From Capnocytophaga catalasegens (lineage in GTDB: Bacteria > Bacteroidota > Bacteroidia > Flavobacteriales > Flavobacteriaceae), in NCBI RefSeq assembly GCF_026005215.1, contig NZ_BPMA01000065.1:1-64000 (forward strand): a stretch of DNA of 64,000 nucleotides. Direction: 5' to 3'. Shown piece after piece: positions 37,430-47,163 of this stretch. Below the pieces are notes generated by a model. That model did no database searches. It was given only the letters and a program-made list of their open reading frames with translations, and was not told the DNA's origin. The position numbers and the translations under genes are program-made. Every line of letters starts with the position of its first letter. Position 1 is the first letter of the stretch.

Positions 37430-39214
37430 ATGAACTTTTTAAAAAATATTTTAGCATCAATTATCGGAGTTATGATAGCCATAGGCATTTTCTTTTTCTT
37501 GCTAATCGTATTTATTTCATTGGCAGGTTCAGGTATGGAAAGCAAAATTTCGGTAAAAGACAATAGCATTTTGGTATTAAATTTTGAAGAAAAAGTAAAT
37601 GATTTTGCTCAAAAAGTAATTATTGAAGATTTCGACTTCGATGACCAAGATTATAATGGATTAAATTTGATTATCAAAGCAATACAATACGCCAAAACAG
37701 ATGATAAGATAAAAGGAATTTCTATAAAATCAGCAGAAGGTATTCAAGGATATGCACAACTGAAAGAACTTCGTGATGCCGTTGCCGATTTTAAGAACTC
37801 CGGTAAGTTTATATATTCATTCAATCAACAAGATATGATTTCGCAACGAGACTACTACTTACAAAGTGTTGCAGATTCGATATTTATAGGTGTAACAAGT
37901 CAAATAATGTTACAAGGATTGGGCGCTAATGTCAATTATTACAAAGATTTTCAAGAGAAAATCGGAATAAAAATGGAAGTATTCAGACACGGGAAATACA
38001 AAAGCGCTGTAGAACCTTATCTTGATAACAAAATGAGTGATGCCAATCGAGAACAAATAACAGAACGCCTTTTATCTATCTGGAACAACTATACCGAAAC
38101 CATTCAAAAGAGCAGAAATATATCAAAAGAGAAACTTAATCAGATAGCAGATAGCCTTGGAGGGAGAACACCTAAGTTAGCGCTTCAAAACAAGTTAATC
38201 GATGGGGTGCGATACAGAGACCAATATGAGAAATTGCTTTGCAAATCAACAAAAACCGATAAAGTAAAAGATTTGAACTTCATCTCAATTGAAAAATACA
38301 CCGAAGCTGTAGCACAAAAACTCAAAAATGAAAAGAAAAAAGACCAACGTATTGCTGTAATTTATGCCGAAGGAACAATTGTTTCAGGAAAATCAGATTC
38401 AAATGTCGTTGGAGATGAAACAATTATTGAAGCACTAAGAGAAGCACGAGAAGAAGAAAAGGTAAAAGCCATTATATTACGTATCAATTCGCCCGGAGGA
38501 AGTGCATTAGCTTCGGAACTAATTCATAGAGAAATAGAACTTACCAAAAAAGAAAAACCCGTATATGTATCAATGAGTAATTTGGCTGCATCGGGTGGGT
38601 ATTACATTGCATGTAATGCAAATCGTATTTTTGCAGATGCCGAAACCATTACAGGTTCTATCGGAGTGTTTATGACCATACCCAATGTTGCTGCACTATC
38701 CGAAAAAATTGGTATAACGAACGAACAAGTAGGTACAAATCGATATTCAACGGGTATTTATCGAGGATATAATATAGAAGAAGTTACTTCACCCGAAGTA
38801 ACCAAACTCATAACCGAAGGAATAGAAGAATTTTACAATACATTTGTACAACGAGTAGCCGAAGGACGTAAAATGTCCCCAGAAGCAGTCAATGAAATAG
38901 CACAAGGACGTGTATGGACTGGTACAGATGCACTCAAAAATGGACTAATTGATGAAATAGGTTCTTTACAAGATGTTCTATCGTATGTAGCCAAAGAACA
39001 TAATATAAAAGAATATTCAACCAATGTTTATCCTGTCTTTAAACTTAATTTTAAAGAATTATTGAAGAAAAAATCTCCTTTTTCAATCAATACAGAAGAA
39101 ATTATAAGCAATGAAATAGGAAAAGAAGCTTACAAAACACTCAAAAAAATTCAACAAATGGGACAAATAGAAGGATTACAAGCCCGTTTACCATATGATA
39201 TAGAAATAAAATAA
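37430..39214 (+). CDS. sppA: Signal peptide peptidase SppA (67K type)
   Basis: Inner-membrane serine protease that degrades leftover signal peptides. The 594-residue protein has one N-terminal membrane helix (about 5-30) and two tandem S49 domains. The N-terminal repeat holds the Lys general base region (FRHGKYKSAVEPYL), the C-terminal repeat the nucleophile Ser in MSNLAASGGYYIA, followed by ITGSIGVF. It follows ftsY after 66 bases, a logical neighbour because both handle secreted proteins. Confidence 0.95.
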   Translation: MNFLKNILASIIGVMIAIGIFFFLLIVFISLAGSGMESKISVKDNSILVLNFEEKVNDFAQKVIIEDFDFDDQDYNGLNLIIKAIQYAKTDDKIKGISIKSAEGIQGYAQLKELRDAVADFKNSGKFIYSFNQQDMISQRDYYLQSVADSIFIGVTSQIMLQGLGANVNYYKDFQEKIGIKMEVFRHGKYKSAVEPYLDNKMSDANREQITERLLSIWNNYTETIQKSRNISKEKLNQIADSLGGRTPKLALQNKLIDGVRYRDQYEKLLCKSTKTDKVKDLNFISIEKYTEAVAQKLKNEKKKDQRIAVIYAEGTIVSGKSDSNVVGDETIIEALREAREEEKVKAIILRINSPGGSALASELIHREIELTKKEKPVYVSMSNLAASGGYYIACNANRIFADAETITGSIGVFMTIPNVAALSEKIGITNEQVGTNRYSTGIYRGYNIEEVTSPEVTKLITEGIEEFYNTFVQRVAEGRKMSPEAVNEIAQGRVWTGTDALKNGLIDEIGSLQDVLSYVAKEHNIKEYSTNVYPVFKLNFKELLKKKSPFSINTEEIISNEIGKEAYKTLKKIQQMGQIEGLQARLPYDIEIK

Positions 39215-39259
39215 AATAGATAGATTGTAAGAGAGTATAAACTTCGCTAGTAAGTGTGT

Positions 39260-40213
39260 ATGAAAGGAATTGTTTACAAATCAACAGGTAGTTGGTACGT
39301 GGTCAAAGGCGAAAATGGACTATTTTACGAATGTCGAATAAAAGGAAAATTCAGAATACAAGGTATAAAGAATACGAATCCCATTGCAGTAGGTGATTTT
39401 GTTTTGTTTGAATTAGAAAAAAAAAGTGCAATAGAGCAGGGAGTTATCTATGATATTTTGCCGAGAACGAACTATATCATTCGTCGTTCGGTAAATCTCT
39501 CCAAACAAACGCATATCATCGCATCGAATATAGATTGCGCATTCTTGGTAGTTACATTGAACAATCCGCCTACGCATACCTTATTCATAGACCGATTTTT
39601 GGCTACCGCCGAAGCATACTCGATACCTACGGTGCTGTTATTTAACAAAATAGATACGTACAATCCCGATGAACTTGTTGAAATTAAATATCTGGCAGCA
39701 ATGTATCGACAAATAGGATACAAATGTATTGGTATATCGGCTACAACAGGCAAAAATATTGATCAAGTAAAAGAACTAATGAGAGAAAAAACCTCTCTTA
39801 TTTCAGGACATTCGGGTGTAGGCAAATCAACGCTTATCAATGCTATTTCACCAGCACTTAATTTGCGTACAGCAGCCATTTCAGAACAACATATGCAAGG
39901 ACAACATACAACAACCTTTGCCGAAATGTTCGATTTAGACTTTCAAGGACGTATAATTGACACACCAGGTATAAAAGGATTTGGTATCGTTGATATACAA
40001 AAAGAAGAAGTAAGTGATTTCTTCCCCGAATTCTTTGCACTAAAAAATCAATGTAAATTTAACAATTGCTTACATATTGATGAACCACATTGTGCCGTAA
40101 AACAAGCTCTTGAAAATGATGAACTATGGTGGAGTCGCTATCGAAGTTATTTGCAAATACTTAGTGGAGAAGACCAACCATATCGACAAGACCCCAATGT
40201 TAAAAATCAATAA
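39260..40213 (+). CDS. rsgA: Ribosome small-subunit-dependent GTPase A
   Basis: Circularly permuted GTPase for 30S maturation, 317 residues from the ATG at 39260 (MKGIVYKSTGSWYVVKGENG); an upstream GTG at 39254 adds two residues and is less likely. An OB fold leads, then permuted motifs: NKID (G4), GHSGVGKSTL (G1), TTT (G2), DTPG (G3). The C-terminal zinc site is CKFNNCLHIDEPHC. Confidence 0.96.
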   Translation: MKGIVYKSTGSWYVVKGENGLFYECRIKGKFRIQGIKNTNPIAVGDFVLFELEKKSAIEQGVIYDILPRTNYIIRRSVNLSKQTHIIASNIDCAFLVVTLNNPPTHTLFIDRFLATAEAYSIPTVLLFNKIDTYNPDELVEIKYLAAMYRQIGYKCIGISATTGKNIDQVKELMREKTSLISGHSGVGKSTLINAISPALNLRTAAISEQHMQGQHTTTFAEMFDLDFQGRIIDTPGIKGFGIVDIQKEEVSDFFPEFFALKNQCKFNNCLHIDEPHCAVKQALENDELWWSRYRSYLQILSGEDQPYRQDPNVKNQ

Positions 40214-40346
40214 TGATATAGGGCAATAATTTTTAATTCTACAAAAGAAATAGCTATTTTTTTCTTCTATAACAAAAAAAAGATTGTTAAATAAGAAGAA
40301 AATGTGATATAATTCAATATTTTTGAACTCAAATAAAATAAATCAC

Positions 40347-40377
40347 TTGGCTAATTCATTTTTTTGTAATAAATTTG
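40347..40377 (+). promoter_or_regulatory. Predicted promoter of the bifunctional nuclease gene
   Basis: TTG (40347-40349) and TAAATTTG (40370-40377), 20 bases apart; the start codon follows after 9 bases. Confidence 0.6.
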
Positions 40378-40386
40378 TTTCTTAGT

Positions 40387-40977
40387 ATGAGTTTAGTTCG
40401 ATTATATATAAAAGGAATATCATATAGCCAAACGCAAGGTAGTACGTATGCTCTTATTTTGAGTGAAATGAACTCAAAACTACACCTGCCTATTATTGTT
40501 GCAGCTTTGGAAGCACATGCAATAGCCGTTGCATTAAATAAAGAAGAAAAAAAACAACCACAACTAACACACGATTTGCTCAAAAACATTGTTGATACGT
40601 TTCAAATACATATCAAACAAGTTATTATACACAAATTTTCTGAAGGAATTTTCTATACAACTATGATATGCGAACGTCAAGGTGAAGAACATTACATTGA
40701 AGCACGACCAAGTGATGCGATTGCTTTGGCTATTCGTTTTCAAGCGCCAATATTTACATACAAAGATATATTGAGCCAAGCAGGAGTTGTATTAGCATTT
40801 GATAATCAAGATGAAATACAACAAAAAGATACTAAATCTGATTCTTTTGACAAAAAAGAATGGAAAAGCTATCTTACAGATGAACTAAAATCACTTCTAA
40901 ACGAAGCATTACAAAAAGAAAATTACGAAATAGCAGCTCAAATAAGAGACGAAATAACTCGACGTAAAACAATATAA
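40387..40977 (+). CDS. Bifunctional nuclease (DUF151) family protein with UVR motif
   Basis: A 196-residue protein: a DUF151 / BFN domain (about 1-135) with LPIIVAALEAHAIAVAL and ARPSDAIALAIRF, then a C-terminal UvrB/UvrC-type helical hairpin (LLNEALQKENYEIAAQIRDE). BFN proteins have been described with RNase and DNase activity; the cellular role is unclear. I chose the ATG at 40387; the extended frame starts at TTG inside the promoter. Confidence 0.88.
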   Translation: MSLVRLYIKGISYSQTQGSTYALILSEMNSKLHLPIIVAALEAHAIAVALNKEEKKQPQLTHDLLKNIVDTFQIHIKQVIIHKFSEGIFYTTMICERQGEEHYIEARPSDAIALAIRFQAPIFTYKDILSQAGVVLAFDNQDEIQQKDTKSDSFDKKEWKSYLTDELKSLLNEALQKENYEIAAQIRDEITRRKTI

Positions 40978-40981
40978 TCGT

Positions 40982-42637
40982 ATGAAAACTAAATTAGTAA
41001 CATGGCTCTTTATCATAGGAGCTGTATTGACAACTTCGGCACAAAGTATTGAAAAAAAATGGACGTGGAATCAAGAAAATTATCTTGAATTTAATCAAGG
41101 TAATTATAAACTCATTATCCCACAAGATTCTATAAACGACACCGGGAATTATATAGAACAAAATAAGTTTTTAGTGTTATTTCCTCAACAAAAAACAACA
41201 TCAATCCCGCTCAATATCCAATCTTTGACCGATAGTACACTACATTTTTCATTAAATGGAAAAGAAATCTTAGCAATAGCACAAAAAGAACTTAAAAAAA
41301 TTCCACAAAATGCAGAAAATACATTAAAGCCCAGTGTAGGTCTGACTTTATCGGGTGTTATTCGAGGTATTGTAGGTATGATAGCACTACTACTTATTGC
41401 ATATCTTTTCAGTAGCAATCGAAAACGAATAAATTGGAAAACAGTCGGTATAGGACTTTCTTTACAACTGCTTTTAGCCATCGGAGTACTACGAATATCT
41501 TGGGTACAATGGATTTTTGAAAAAGTAGGAAGTGTTTTTGTTCTTATTTTGGACTTTACCCGAGCGGGAAGCGAATTCTTACTTGGAGGATTGCTCGATA
41601 CATCTACCTTCGGATTTATTTTTGTATTTCAAATACTTCCAACAATTATTTTCTTTTCGGCATTAACTTCTTTATTATTTTATTTTGGAGTGATACAAGT
41701 TATTGTAAAAGGATTAGCTTGGGTACTGACTCGTTTTCTGGGTATTTCAGGAGCTGAAAGCCTTTCGGTAGCAGGTAATATATTCTTAGGACAAACCGAA
41801 GCCCCTTTGATGATTAAAGCCTATTTAGCCAAAATGAATAAAAGTGAAATTCTATTGGTTATGGTAGGAGGTATGGCAACTGTAGCCGGAGGTGTATTGG
41901 CTTCATACATTGGTTTTTTAGGTGGAGATGACCCTGCAATGCGATTAGAATTTGCCAAACACTTATTAGCGGCTTCTGTAATGGCTGCACCAGGAGCAAT
42001 CGTTGTTTCCAAAATGTTATATCCGCAGACAGAAAAGATTGAATCAAAAATAGAAGTATCGCAGGAACAAATAGGGGCTAATGTATTAGATGTTATAGCA
42101 AGTGGAACAACCGAAGGGCTTAAACTTGCAGCTAATGTTGGAGCAATGTTGCTCGTTTTTGTAGCGATGATAGCTATGGTTAATTATATTTTCGGTTGGG
42201 TAGGCGATCTTACTTATCTGAATGGAGTTATAGCATCACATACACCTTATGATAAGTTTTCTTTAGAGATGTTTTTAGGCACTATTTTTTCCCCGTTAAT
42301 GTGGATTATTGGAGTGGCTCAAGAAGATATGATGCTTATGGGACAATTATTGGGAGTAAAATTAGCTTCATCAGAGTTTGTAGGTTATACACAATTAGCT
42401 GTACTGAAAGATGCAGCAAATCCGATTCATTTTACGTACCAAAAATCAGTTATTATGGCAACATATATGCTTTGTGGATTTGCTAATTTTGCTTCTATTG
42501 GAATACAAATAGGAGGAATAGGCTCGCTTGCTCCTTCACAACGAAAAACTCTTTCCGAATTTGGAATTAAAGCTGTTTTGGGAGGAACATTAGCTTCATT
42601 ATTATCGGCAACTATCGCTGGAATGATTATTGGGTAA
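40982..42637 (+). CDS. Concentrative nucleoside transporter with extra N-terminal domain
   Basis: NupC-type (CNT) nucleoside symporter. The core (about residues 120-551) shows WVQWIFEKVGSVFVLILDFT, GLLD, GNIFLGQTEAPLMIKAYL and GGMATVAGGVLASYIGFLG. Before it lie a signal peptide (about 1-20) and a 90-residue periplasmic domain with beta strands (KKWTWNQENYLEFNQGNYKL) not found in enterobacterial NupC, which is about 400 residues. This enlarged form occurs in Bacteroidota. The extra domain might bind substrate or envelope components; that is speculation. It starts 4 bases after the previous gene. Confidence 0.93.
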   Translation: MKTKLVTWLFIIGAVLTTSAQSIEKKWTWNQENYLEFNQGNYKLIIPQDSINDTGNYIEQNKFLVLFPQQKTTSIPLNIQSLTDSTLHFSLNGKEILAIAQKELKKIPQNAENTLKPSVGLTLSGVIRGIVGMIALLLIAYLFSSNRKRINWKTVGIGLSLQLLLAIGVLRISWVQWIFEKVGSVFVLILDFTRAGSEFLLGGLLDTSTFGFIFVFQILPTIIFFSALTSLLFYFGVIQVIVKGLAWVLTRFLGISGAESLSVAGNIFLGQTEAPLMIKAYLAKMNKSEILLVMVGGMATVAGGVLASYIGFLGGDDPAMRLEFAKHLLAASVMAAPGAIVVSKMLYPQTEKIESKIEVSQEQIGANVLDVIASGTTEGLKLAANVGAMLLVFVAMIAMVNYIFGWVGDLTYLNGVIASHTPYDKFSLEMFLGTIFSPLMWIIGVAQEDMMLMGQLLGVKLASSEFVGYTQLAVLKDAANPIHFTYQKSVIMATYMLCGFANFASIGIQIGGIGSLAPSQRKTLSEFGIKAVLGGTLASLLSATIAGMIIG

Positions 42638-42712
42638 AGGCATTTTTACTGAATTATACTACAAAAATAAATTATGAAATAACAAAAAAATAGTTTTACC
42701 ATTTCATTACAT

Positions 42713-43363
42713 ATGAAAAAATATTTTATTTTTGATATGGATGGGGTTTTAGTAGATAGCGAACCTATTCATTATCAAGTAATGAGCATAGTTTTTGATA
42801 GGTTACAACTCAGTTTATCTGAAAAATATAGACATACACTTACAGGAATGGCTGGAATACCTATGTGGTCTAAGATTGTTAAAGATTGTCATTTACCAAA
42901 ATCTCCATCTGAATATCTGGATTTTCATAGAGATATTTTCTTCGAAGAGTTACCTAATAAAAATATTCCTGAAGTGAAAGGAGTAAAAGATCTATTATTT
43001 TGCCTTAAAGAAAATGATTACAAATTAGCTTTGGCTTCTTCTTCAACAATGAAATTGATAGATATTTTTACAGAACAATTACAGATAAAATCTTATTTTG
43101 ATACGATTGTAAGTGGAGAAAATTTGCAACGAAGCAAACCATTTCCCGATATTTTTCTAAAAGTAGCGGAAAATTTCAATACTGCACCAGAATCTTGTAT
43201 TGTATTGGAAGACAGTACCAATGGTGTTCTTGCTGCCAAAAGTGCAGGAATGACCTGTATTGGTTTTGCAAATCCTAATTCTGGTAAACAAGACCTCTCC
43301 AAAGCTGATGTAATTGTAAAATCAATGGACGAAATTACTTCTGAAATGTTAAGGACTATTTGA
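42713..43363 (+). CDS. HAD family phosphatase (beta-phosphoglucomutase-like)
   Basis: A 216-residue haloacid-dehalogenase-fold enzyme: motif I DMDGVLVDSEP, a helical C1 cap, motif II in LASSSTMK, motif III Lys in RSKPFPDIFLK, motif IV LEDSTNGVLAAKSAGM. The cap type and DSEP fit sugar-phosphate phosphatases or beta-phosphoglucomutase; which sugar phosphate is unknown. Confidence 0.9.
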   Translation: MKKYFIFDMDGVLVDSEPIHYQVMSIVFDRLQLSLSEKYRHTLTGMAGIPMWSKIVKDCHLPKSPSEYLDFHRDIFFEELPNKNIPEVKGVKDLLFCLKENDYKLALASSSTMKLIDIFTEQLQIKSYFDTIVSGENLQRSKPFPDIFLKVAENFNTAPESCIVLEDSTNGVLAAKSAGMTCIGFANPNSGKQDLSKADVIVKSMDEITSEMLRTI

Positions 43364-43434
43364 TATTACAATTCGATTATTAAGTATTATAAATTCATTT
43401 TTGTTAAAAAATTATTCCGCTCTGCCAGTCTTAA

Positions 43435-43974
43435 AATGTCTCTGAAAACCCCACGAGCTGTAACAGCCGCTACAGATACTACAACCCAAGTACTGGAGCA
43501 TACATAAGCCAAGACCCGATAGGACTGGCAGGGAATAACCCAACATTGTACGGGTATGTCCACGACCCGAACAGTTGGATTGATGTATTTGGGTTAGAAG
43601 AAAATGTAACAACCCCTATTAGTGAATTACGTTCAGCAGGGTTAAAAGATGCACACCATGTAATCCAAGATGCAGCAGTAAGAGATTTGCCAGGATATGA
43701 TACAAATAAAGCTCCAGGAGTTCAATTAGAAGGTCCCTCTACAAAAGTTGGTAGTCCTCACTATAATGCAACACAAGCTCAAAGAGTATCAGGAGGAGGA
43801 ACATATGGTGCTAAAAGAAGAATTGGATATAGAGCATTAAGAGAAGCAGGTTTTACACGTGAGCAAACACGGGCAGCGATTTTTGAAGCGGATAAATATT
43901 TTGAATCTATCGGCGTTACAAAAGAAACTGTAACACGAAAACCGGGAAATAGAAGAAAGAATGGATGTGATTAA
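43435..43974 (+). pseudogene. Orphan Rhs tip with HNH-like toxin domain
   Basis: The frame is open from 43435 with no good start until an ATG at 43546. It begins with the end of an Rhs core, [20 protein letters not shown] followed by NSWIDVFGL, and then a toxin domain of about 120 residues with [18 protein letters not shown], a His pair reminiscent of HNH/endonuclease VII-type toxins, and [17 protein letters not shown]. The Rhs shell that would deliver it is missing. It is either a displaced tip kept as a recombination reserve or a remnant. The likely immunity gene follows at once. Confidence 0.75.
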
Positions 43975-43984
43975 ATTTGTTAAT

Positions 43985-44326
43985 ATGAAATTACAACTTA
44001 AGCATTTTGAATCAATAATAAAGGAAATAGTATACAATATTTCTGTTAATAATTACGAAGCCATTAAGCTTAATAGGCAAAACGGCAGAGTTGATATAGA
44101 TGATTTGAGAAGAGTAATTAAAAAATATGGTTCTATTATAGTTCCATTACCAGACGAAGCGTTTACAAAGGCCGAAATTTATGATGTAAAAGATGAAAAT
44201 AGACTTGATGTTTATATCCCTTTATGGACAAAAGAAGAAGGTAGAAGTGATTTGACATTATCAGTATCCTGTTATATTACCAATGAAATGGCAAAAGTCG
44301 AAATTAATGATTTAAGGGTTTTATAG
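43985..44326 (+). CDS. Predicted immunity protein (DUF7668-like)
   Basis: A 113-residue cytosolic protein, from ATG 43985 (MKLQLKHFESIIKEIVYNIS) or eight codons earlier at 43961, which would overlap the toxin by 14 bases. Segments IIVPLPDEAFTKAEIYDV and IPLWTKEEGRSDLTLSVSCY look like the DUF7668 group, which I recall only loosely. Position right after a toxin tip makes an immunity role likely. It appears intact. Confidence 0.7.
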   Translation: MKLQLKHFESIIKEIVYNISVNNYEAIKLNRQNGRVDIDDLRRVIKKYGSIIVPLPDEAFTKAEIYDVKDENRLDVYIPLWTKEEGRSDLTLSVSCYITNEMAKVEINDLRVL

Positions 44327-44369
44327 GATAACGTGTTCTATATGAAAGGTAATGCTCCGGCTTGAGAGT

Positions 44370-44388
44370 TCTGATTGTAACAATCAGA
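44370..44388. repeat. Perfect short palindrome between Rhs remnants
   Basis: TCTGATTG-TAA-CAATCAGA forms an eight-base-pair hairpin with a 3-base loop. It sits precisely between the immunity gene and the second Rhs fragment and may mark a junction. Confidence 0.5.
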
Positions 44389-44391
44389 TAA

Positions 44392-45135
44392 CCGGTTGTA
44401 AGTTTTACGTACGATGCTTTTGGCAGACGTATAAGCAAAAGCTACGGCAACCGCGAATTTTTGTATATTTGGGACGGCAATGTACCGTTACACGAAATAA
44501 AAAAGGAGGGCAAACAGGAAGATGAAATAACAACGTGGGTGTTCGAAGGCTTTACCCCGACGACAAAGCTTGTAAACGGTAAATCGTACAGTATTATAAG
44601 TGATTACTTGGGAACACCTTTACAGGCAATAGACAGCGAAGGAAAACTAATTTGGGAACGAGAGCTTGATATTTACGGTAGAGTCCGTAAAGAAAAAGGT
44701 GAAAAGGGTTTTTGTAATATGCTTTATCAAGGTCAATACCTTGATATTGAGACTGAACTGGTGTATAATTACAAGCGTTATTACAGTCAAGAGACAGGTG
44801 CTTATATATCGCAAGACCCGATAGGGTTAAACAGTAGAGTGTATAATCTCTATTCTTATGTGTCTGATTCTAATTCAATTATAGATGTATGTCGGTTGGA
44901 TTGTAAAAATCATGTAGATTCTGATTTTAAAAATGGAGCTTCATTTTTGATTACAGGCGATAATTATGAAAGATTCATTAAAGGTAAGAAAATAATAAGC
45001 AGAGCAGATGGACAATTTGTAGCTCCCGCTAGCCAAATAAACGATTTGATAACAAAAGCAAACGGAGGTATTTTTGTAATAGAAAAAGCATTAGGTATTC
45101 TAAAAGGAGATTGGCAAAATGTAGTCAAAAATTGA
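44392..45135 (+). pseudogene. Second Rhs core fragment with truncated toxin tip
   Basis: Open from 44392, with a weak TTG at 44461. It encodes the end of the Rhs core (FTYDAFGRRISKSYGNREFL, then ISDYLGTPLQAIDSEGKLIW and [17 protein letters not shown]) and then the start of a toxin tip: GASFLITGDNYERFIKGKKI and DGQFVAPASQINDLITKANG. The tip ends abruptly after GDWQN, shorter than similar tips as I recall them, so it is probably truncated. The upstream Rhs body is absent. A broken immunity-like gene follows. Confidence 0.7.
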
Positions 45136-45197
45136 AATAAACCTCCTGATAAGGATTCGATTATAGAAATGGAAAAACTAACAAATATATAAGAATA

Positions 45198-45482
45198 ATG
45201 GATAAGATTGAAGAATAGATAAAAAATGATTCTGGTATTTTTGGGAAAATAATATCGGTTGTTTGTCCCGTTTTTGGAATATGCCTGATTGTAGGTGCTG
45301 TCAAAGATTAGGATTGGCTGTATGCTGCCGATAAGCATTATCAGAATAACTGGGGAATGGGACAAGTAAGCCGTTATTTGGGGCGTGGTAACGCCCGCAT
45401 AATAGGAGGAGTGGGTGGTATAATATTTATTGTTATAGGTTGTATTTTAATTTATGGTGCTTTTTTCAAAACGAATGCATAA
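45198..45482 (+). pseudogene. Broken two-TM immunity gene (Imm17-like)
   Basis: The frame from ATG 45198 to TAA 45480 would encode 94 residues but holds two in-frame TAG codons (45216 and 45309). The second stands where a Trp is expected (VKD-stop-DWLYA). Two hydrophobic segments (IISVVCPVFGICLIVGAV and IIGGVGGIIFIVIGCILIYG) flank NWGMGQVSRYLGRGNARI, a layout I associate with the Imm17 family. It lies directly after the second toxin remnant. Clearly not translatable as one protein. Confidence 0.6.
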
Positions 45483-45510
45483 AGAGCGATATAAAAACTT
45501 GGCTTGAATA

Positions 45511-45717
45511 CTATGAAAGCATTATGAAGCCGTTTTTTGAGGATTGTTTAGCCCCTAAAACTACATAATATCGCTGAGCATCAATAGGTTTTCCATAATC
45601 AACAGCTTTATTCCTCCAACCCTTATTGCCCATTATTTGCGAATTGCCTGTAAGTGCGTGATTGATCACAACAAGCAGTGCAGTACCAAGTTTTTGCCCA
45701 AAAATCTGATACTGCAA
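45511..45717 (-). other. Weak open frame in the Rhs remnant region
   Basis: A 68-codon frame with a TTG start (NKGWRNKAVDYGKPIDAQRY inside) that is not recognised. Composition is less AT-rich than the following sequence, so it may be a fragment of a former gene. Between 45718 and 46082 the sequence is extremely AT-rich and shows no gene, apart from short hydrophobic frames without starts. Confidence 0.25.
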
Positions 45718-46082
45718 GCGTATTTTTTATAATATTTCCCCGAAAGAGTCGAAAAATCGGAAATATCTATGTATGAAAGCTTTGTTTTATTAAGGTCTGA
45801 ATTGAATAAAATTATATTTTTTAAAAAATTAGTATTTAATTATTAAATATCTATATTATAATATTTTTATAAAATATTTTTGTATTTGCAATAATTGGTA
45901 TTATTGTTTATTTAGGTTATAATAGTAAAAAATAGATAAAAATACTATGTTTTTTATATTATAAAAATTTTTTCTTTATTTTTTATTATATATAATAAAA
46001 TATTATATTTATTGGAAATGTATTTATAGAGGCCATGAATTAATAGTTTATTGTGTATTTTTGTAAAAAATATTTTAATGAT

Positions 46083-47105
46083 ATGAAATTGTTATTAGCA
46101 CTTGTTTTTACTTTTTTTTTGATGGCTTGTAATACTACAAAATCAGCATATTCGATTGATATTTGTGTGAAAAATAAAAAAATACACTGCGGAGATACTA
46201 TTCTTATTTCTGTAAAAAATCAAAAAATGTTACTGGAAAATCCTTTTTTAAAAATAAATGGAAATAAACTTATTGAAACAGAAAAAGGGTATATTATTTC
46301 TACTGAAAAATTAGGAGAACATTTTATTGAATTATTAGTTGATAATCAGGTTGTTGCTCGTGAAAAAGTAATTATTTATGCTTCTTTTCCACCTAAGTTA
46401 TATACGTATCGTATTATAAATCAATATCCGCATGATATATCATATTATACACAAGGTTTTGAATTTCAGGGAGATACACTTTATGAAAGTACAGGGTTGA
46501 AGGGAAAATCTTTGATTGTTAAAATGAATCCTTTTTCACGAAAAATTTATCAGAAAAAAAGTCTTGAATCGCGTTATTTTGGCGAAGGAATTACTGTTTT
46601 GAATGATAAATTATATCAACTCACTTGGCAGGAAGGAATAGGTTTTGTCTATAATACAAAAGATTTGAATAAAATAAAAGAATTTGTTTACCGAAAAAGT
46701 AAAGAAGGTTGGGGACTTTGTAACGATACAAAACGAATTTATAAAAGTGATGGGAGTAAATATATTTGGATTTTAAATCCTGAAACACTTGTTGAAGAAG
46801 AAAAGCTAACTATTTGTTCTGACCAATCAACTTTTTCTCAAGCCAATGAATTGGAATATGTAGAGGGAATTATCTATATGAATATGTATGCCAAAGATGA
46901 AATAATGATGATTGATGCCCAATCGGGGGCTGTTGTAGGAATTGTTGATATGAAGGGAATAAAAGAAAAACTAACTCAACATGCTGAAATAGATGTACTT
47001 AATGGAATTGCATATCATCAAAAACGAAAAACATTTTTCATTACAGGGAAGAATTGGGATAAAATTTTTGAAGTTGTTTTTGAAATTAAAAATAATTGGA
47101 GATAG
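46083..47105 (+). CDS. Glutaminyl-peptide cyclotransferase (lipoprotein)
   Basis: Glutamine cyclotransferase family, a five-bladed beta-propeller that turns N-terminal Gln into pyroglutamate. From ATG 46083 the protein has 340 residues; signal peptide with lipobox LMAC (Cys16), next residues NTTK carry no surface-export signal, so it probably faces the periplasm. The family blocks are clear: PHDISYYTQGFEFQGDTLYE, STGLKGKS, YFGEGITVLNDKLYQLTW and GIAYHQKRKTFFITGKNWDK. An N-terminal extension of about 110 residues precedes the propeller. Confidence 0.88.
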   Translation: MKLLLALVFTFFLMACNTTKSAYSIDICVKNKKIHCGDTILISVKNQKMLLENPFLKINGNKLIETEKGYIISTEKLGEHFIELLVDNQVVAREKVIIYASFPPKLYTYRIINQYPHDISYYTQGFEFQGDTLYESTGLKGKSLIVKMNPFSRKIYQKKSLESRYFGEGITVLNDKLYQLTWQEGIGFVYNTKDLNKIKEFVYRKSKEGWGLCNDTKRIYKSDGSKYIWILNPETLVEEEKLTICSDQSTFSQANELEYVEGIIYMNMYAKDEIMMIDAQSGAVVGIVDMKGIKEKLTQHAEIDVLNGIAYHQKRKTFFITGKNWDKIFEVVFEIKNNWR

Positions 47106-47163
47106 AATATATTCTCTTATACTAAAGATTTTAAAGAAGTTTTTCTAAAATAAAAAAAATTGT

